A stretch of DNA of 64,000 nucleotides. It comes from Rhea pennata (lineage: Eukaryota > Chordata > Aves > Rheiformes > Rheidae). Location of the stretch: the NCBI RefSeq assembly GCF_028389875.1, contig NC_084676.1, forward strand, positions 1,364,001 through 1,428,000. Reading direction: 5' to 3'. The translations under genes were made by a program, and so were the position numbers. The notes under the pieces were generated by a model that was not told the DNA's origin, did not search any database, and saw only the letters and a list, made by a program, of their open reading frames with translations. Below are positions 59,403-64,000 of the stretch, in pieces. Numbering within the stretch: the first letter of the stretch is position 1; each line of letters starts with the position of its first letter.

Positions 59403-61260
59403 GTCAGTGGCACTTTCTTTTCTCCTCCCCTCCCACCCTTCCGCCTGCCCTGACGCTCCTTGCCCGCTTTTGCCTCTGCCTTTCGGCCGGTACTTGGCAG
59501 CCTTTTGGTCTGAGCCTCTTGGCACTGCGATGCCCGCTGTGTCTCCCTTCGCTTGCAAAAGCTCTCGGCGTTCAGAGCCGGTGCGTGCTTGGAGAAGGAG
59601 TCCGCGCTCTGGAGCGTGGGGCTTGGTGGGATCCCTTCTGCAGAGGTCTTCCCGAGGGTTCTCCCCGGAACGCTTTCTCCTGAGCGTTTCCCATTTCCCG
59701 TTCCTGGGAACGGTGCTGCGGGAGGGTGTTCTCGTGGCGTGCGGCGCCGGGAGCTTGCCTCGGCCTCCGGAGGTGTTGGGGTTGTGATGCTGGGGCCTTA
59801 TCCTTCTCAGAGATGGTTTCCAGCGAGGCATGAGGAGGAGTGTGCCCCTCGGCTCTTTGGTCTGCTGGCTTTCAAATCTGCTGCCTGGTAGCTGTCGCTC
59901 ACTCTTCCCGAGTTGGGTAGTCGTCTCAGAGAATGAAGTGAGAGCCGCTTGTGGTTGGAGCTGTCTCGGCAGCACCTTCACAAATGTTATTGCCTCCAGT
60001 GTGTGGAGTTCCCAGCAACCGTTTGCTGCTTCGATGCCCGTCGTGTAGGTTCTGGCTGAGATGCTCTGCCTATTTGGCACAATCCGTATATTCCTTCAGT
60101 AATAGTGTGGCTGTTAGGGTAAGGATCTGCATTAGGCCCAGTCGTGCTGGGAGTGGGAAGCAGAACTGTGGGAGCTGGTTGGTGTTCAGCAATTTCCTGG
60201 CACCGTGGCACTGGCGCCGAGTGAGGCCTGGCCATGTGCTGGTTTGAAGGTTGCTCTGAGCAGTGCAGAGCCTTGCCTGAGGGATGTGGAGATGAGTGTG
60301 TGTGCGGTAATGTTGGGGGGCAGAAGGTGTCATAACCCAAGAAGGACAGAAAGCCTACTTGTCGTGAGAACCTGTATCCCGGGGTGGGGTGTCGAGGATG
60401 CCCAGAGAAGGGCCTAACTCAAGAGAGCTGCTTAGTGATGCTTGCCCAAGACCGTTTTGCAGGCTGCACGAGCCTGGAGAGGCAGCCTGAAAAGGATGCC
60501 TGACCTTCATCCTTCAGCTGCAAGTGGGAGACACAACGGAAGTTTTCTTTGGCGGGATTGGCGGGGGGCGGGGGGAGAGAGATCATTGGAGAGCTGTGTC
60601 TCCCCTATTGAAGTCCATCTTTCGCTGGGCGTTTTCTTGCTGGGCTTTGTTCAGTGGGACTTGCCAACGAAAGCGTGCCTGGAGTTGTCAGGTGTCTCTG
60701 GAGTCTGTCCACACCGACCGTATCTTCGGCTGGTCTCGTATGTCGGGAGGTGGAGTACCCTGTCACGGCATAACAGGGGTGGTGTTTGTAAAAGGATTAC
60801 CTTGCTCTATTATCCGCTATTCGGTAAGGAAGGAGAGCGCCTGAAACCGCTGAGCTACATCAGTGTCTCAAAGGCAGCCTTACAAAAGGGAAGAGTCTGC
60901 GCCTGTGCCTTTTGATCATGGTGAATCAGGAGCCGTGAGTCGTTCCCACGCAAACAGCTTCGTTGTGGAGGCCTCGGCCTTTGCGAAGGTTCGGTGGGAA
61001 TCAAGAAGGCAGAGGCCTGAGGGCTTTTTCCTGAAGTGCTGCGCGTACTTGGTGCAGGAGTGGAGTCGACATGTAGAAAGCACTAGTAGAAAAGGCGGGA
61101 TTGGAGACGAGGAAGCGAGAAGTGGGTGTTGTGGACAGGAATGTAACGGCAGGGGATGTTGCGACAAAGAAGGGAAAGGGAGGAAAGGGAAGGGTGGAGA
61201 AGAAACTCAGGAGATTGACGTCGTTAACCGACATCACATCCACGTAGTGCCTGCAGTCAG
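59403..61260. repeat. Post-exon intronic repeat module, copy E
   Basis: It is like copy A but more diverged at about 59860-60420, with an insertion-like stretch GGCCATGTGCTGGTTTGAAG near 60227. The poly-G run is interrupted (about 60560-60575) and there is a single TTCCCACGCAAACAGC. No gene is seen. Confidence 0.7.
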
Positions 61261-64000
61261 TGCCTAACGAGCTTAGCCTTCATTAGGTGTGAATGGACAA
61301 TGCCAGGCAGCTGGTGGCCGTAATTAGCGCTGATGGCTCCGTCTTTGATGGTCTGAGGGGGCGGGGAGTGGGGGTGAGGCCCCTGAAGGGCTCCTCGCGG
61401 AGGAAAGTTGAGAAAGGGGCGGGTGACTTCTCTCCCTCATTTTCTTTCTTCTTTGCCTTTGCTCGTTCTTCCTTCTGGATTTGTGTTCCCCACCTTCTTA
61501 GTCCCCGTCCGCGAGAAGCGGGAGAGAACGAGAACCTCAGCTGTGCCCCACCCAGTGTCTTCTTGCAGCAGACGTGGTTCCCGTTCGCTCCGCATCCCTG
61601 GTTGTCATCTTGATGGTTTCATTCCTTGTGTGTGTTTTCCTGTGTGCCGTTTGCGCGGCTGTAGTGCAGGTTTCCCCCCTGTGGGGTTCCATGTTGTTAC
61701 ATACTCATGCGTAGCTCTGCCAGAAAGTGTAGTTCTACAGCAGCTTGCACTCGTGTTCGGCTGTGACTCAGTGCTGCAGAATACTTGCACAGTGTCTCGG
61801 GACGGACTGCTTTCGACTGCCTGTGTCTGAGTGCCAGGCAAAGCGGAAGTAATTGCGTGCTGCGGCATGCTGCATTGCTTCGACTCTGCAGGCGCACGAA
61901 GCCACTCTGCAGTCTACAGAAGGAGTAACAGCTTGAGTTCTATCCTGGGAGGTGAATCTTGTCGTTGAAAAAGCCTCGATTCAAGGACGTTGTTAACATA
62001 CTTAGTAGTTTATAGGGTGCAGGTGGAAGAGCAAATCTCGAGGTAGGTGGAAGACATGGAAAAGTGTGTTGCTCAATAAGCCAGGGCGTATATGTCAAGG
62101 AGCTGCTTTTGGTCAGCAGGAGCCCTGGTGAAAGCTTGTCACTCATGGTTGCTGAGTGGGCCAGTTCCATGTGTCCCATGGTGGTGGGCCGTGCTTGTTT
62201 TGTGAGAGTGCAGATAAACATGCTGTGATGGTGCCACGGTGCCTGATGGTGAGCATGTGGGTACCAGCTGGGACAGCATTTCCCCCCAGTGGAACCAGCC
62301 CCTTTCCCCATCGCCAGCGTGACTTGGGAGATATCTCAATATTTGAGTGCAAGATGCAGAGACTGCCTCATTCTGGTGTCCGTGTGATGTGCAAACTGGG
62401 GCCGTGTGCCATCGGTGTGGGCACTTCTTTTCTCCTGTACGGAGGCGCATTTGACCTCGAGGGAATGACATCAGATGACAAACTTCCTTTCTGCTGCTAC
62501 CCTTCTCATGGAAGTGGACATAGTGCATACATTTATCGCAGCTCATGAAGAGGGAGCGTGTGGGTATGTTCTGCGGGAAAACACAGGGAGTAACTGTCAC
62601 GTCTGTTCACATCATCACACACCTGTCACATAAGTCAATGGTTGTGAGGCAATGTGTGGGATCTCATTACTGTGCGTAATGAACTTCTGGCTCTGTTGTT
62701 CTGCAAGTGCTTGCCTGTCTGGAAAGACAAGCAGGAACTGGACATGCATCATGCAGCTGCTGTGCAAAAATGAGGAAGAGGAACATGTCTTGCTTGAGGG
62801 AGAGAGAGACCACCAAAGAGAGAGACCACTTTTCTTCTTTATGGAGATGACCTCGAGAGAATGGCGTGCATGTCCAGCTTTCTGTTCTGCTTCTGAATTG
62901 CACAGAAGTGGCTATAGGGATGAGTCAGTGATGCAGTGATTTCAGAGCTTTGAGAAGACATGCACAGTTTGTGCAAATCACACTTCCACGGAAGTTATCC
63001 TTGTTATTGGTCACTGGAGAATTCGCTTAGAATGCCTTCTGGAGGAATAATCTGATTTATTTTTCTGAAGAAGCAGGCAGTGGCAGAACATCCAGGGGCA
63101 CATTGCTGTGCATACAGAAATTCCTATTTTTTTATTGTGTGAGTACTTGCCTTCTTGGAACGATAAGGAGAAGCTGGACAAGCAAAATGCACCTGCAAAT
63201 GAAAAACGAGGCAAAGGGAAATACCACCTTCCTTGGGGGAGAGAGAGACCACCAAAAAGAGCCGTGCTTCTCCTCTATGTTTTCACTCTTCTCTGAAGGT
63301 CAGCATGCCAAGATATGCTCACATTGTCCTGCTGAAGTAAGTAGTTGTCAGATCTCTTTGGAGTGTCTGTGTGCTCACCCTGTCTCAGGGATGGCTTGCA
63401 TTTGAAAGGGTGGACAATGCTGTCATGGTCCAGTAGAGACGTTCTTTGTAACATGATCTCCTTGCTCTGTGCTGTGCTTTCTGGTGAAGACGGAGAGTAC
63501 GTGAAACCGTGGAGCCACATGTGTGTGTCAAATGCAACCTTGCAAGAAGAAGAATTGGTGCCTGCTGCTAGCAGTGATCTTTCAGAAATCAGTCCCATGT
63601 GGCTACAGTTGTGGTATAAGCCTCGGTCTGTGCAGTGGATGGAAGTCTTCTCCCAGAGAGGGGGAGTGCCTGCTTTGTGCAGCCTGGAAGCAGGCGGGAG
63701 CCCTTTTATTCCTGCTGAGCACAGAGAAGTGAGGGCGGGTCAAAGAGGACAGAGCTGAGGGCAGTGTGGTGTCACTGAAGGCCTTCCCAGGCGTGCTCCG
63801 TGGCTCTGAATCCAGTGGCAGATGGGGAGAGATTGAGGAGATCGAGGGACTTCCCTAGAAAAGCAGTTTCCCAAGAGCCCTTTGGAATCCTCAGTACTCA
63901 GGGACCTCGTGCAAGCCAAGATGGGAAAGAGTTAAGAAGAGGCAGGAGAGGTTTTGCCCCAAGTCATGCATGAGCCTCATGTCGAGAGCGGCACAGACAT
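61261..64000. repeat. Exon-less module after exon E, fused from module 1 and module 2, no CR1
   Basis: About 61261-62800 is module-1 type. Near 62800-62830 it passes into module-2-type tail DNA (CTTCTTTATGGAGATGACCT, as at about 54230), and the ~360-bp deletion seen in C-D is present at about 63092. No CR1 lies between, in contrast to the four complete spacers. The window ends in the tail, before the next promoter module, which would be expected just beyond 64000. No gene is seen. Confidence 0.65.

Noticed and set aside
1-64000. CRISPR arrays, tRNA and rRNA genes
   Set aside because: There are no short regular repeats with spacers, and no clover-leaf or rRNA-like sequence was found by reading; the repeats here are kilobase-scale cluster modules.

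Overview
The window is vertebrate nuclear DNA, almost certainly from a bird. It holds five first ('variable') exons of the clustered protocadherin-alpha (PCDHA) family, all on the + strand, in very G+C-rich coding DNA. They are separated by roughly 9.5-11 kb spacers. Each of the four complete spacers carries a 5'-truncated CR1 LINE on the minus strand, and CR1 3' ends of this type (TGGAAGGGACCTCTGGAGAT) are typical of birds. The alpha assignment rests on EC1 starting QLRYSVPEEAEGG, the C-x5-C loop in EC1, the membrane segment NVWLVVAICAVSSLF and the tail motifs VGSWSYSQ and DLMVFSP. Each exon ends in an open frame at the same splice donor (ACG|GTCAGT). The shared alpha constant exons must lie downstream, outside the window.

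Layout: 1-330 may be the 3' end of an upstream gene (weak); 331-1480 is CpG-rich; 1481-5279 is single-copy DNA with no recognised gene. Exon A is 5280-7754, B 18999-21452, C 30281-32731, D 43652-46099 and E 56952-59402. A has a 5' flank unrelated to the others and is probably the most upstream alpha exon. B-E share a promoter/leader module of 760-912 bp between a conserved CTCF-like motif and the ATG. Spacers are built from diverged copies of that promoter-type module lacking any exon: two per spacer in A-B, C-D and D-E, and one in B-C and in the incomplete E-F spacer. One CR1 insertion, flanked by TTCTGA, sits in the first exon-less module of the four complete spacers and was copied with it. 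Some landmarks repeat every two exons (about 25 kb).

The five proteins are nearly identical in EC1, EC4, EC5, EC6, membrane segment and tail. They differ mainly in three short windows: the EC1/EC2 junction, one stretch of EC2, and most of EC3. B and D share the EC2 and EC3 windows; C and E share a second type; A has a third. The windows have ordinary base composition while the homogenised parts are extremely G+C rich, which suggests recurrent (perhaps GC-biased) gene conversion that spares the EC2-EC3 recognition surface. In the known family logic, each neuron picks one or a few promoters, splices that exon to the constant exons and displays a homophilic recognition protein at the cell surface. 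Here five exons appear to encode only about three clearly different EC2-EC3 surfaces.
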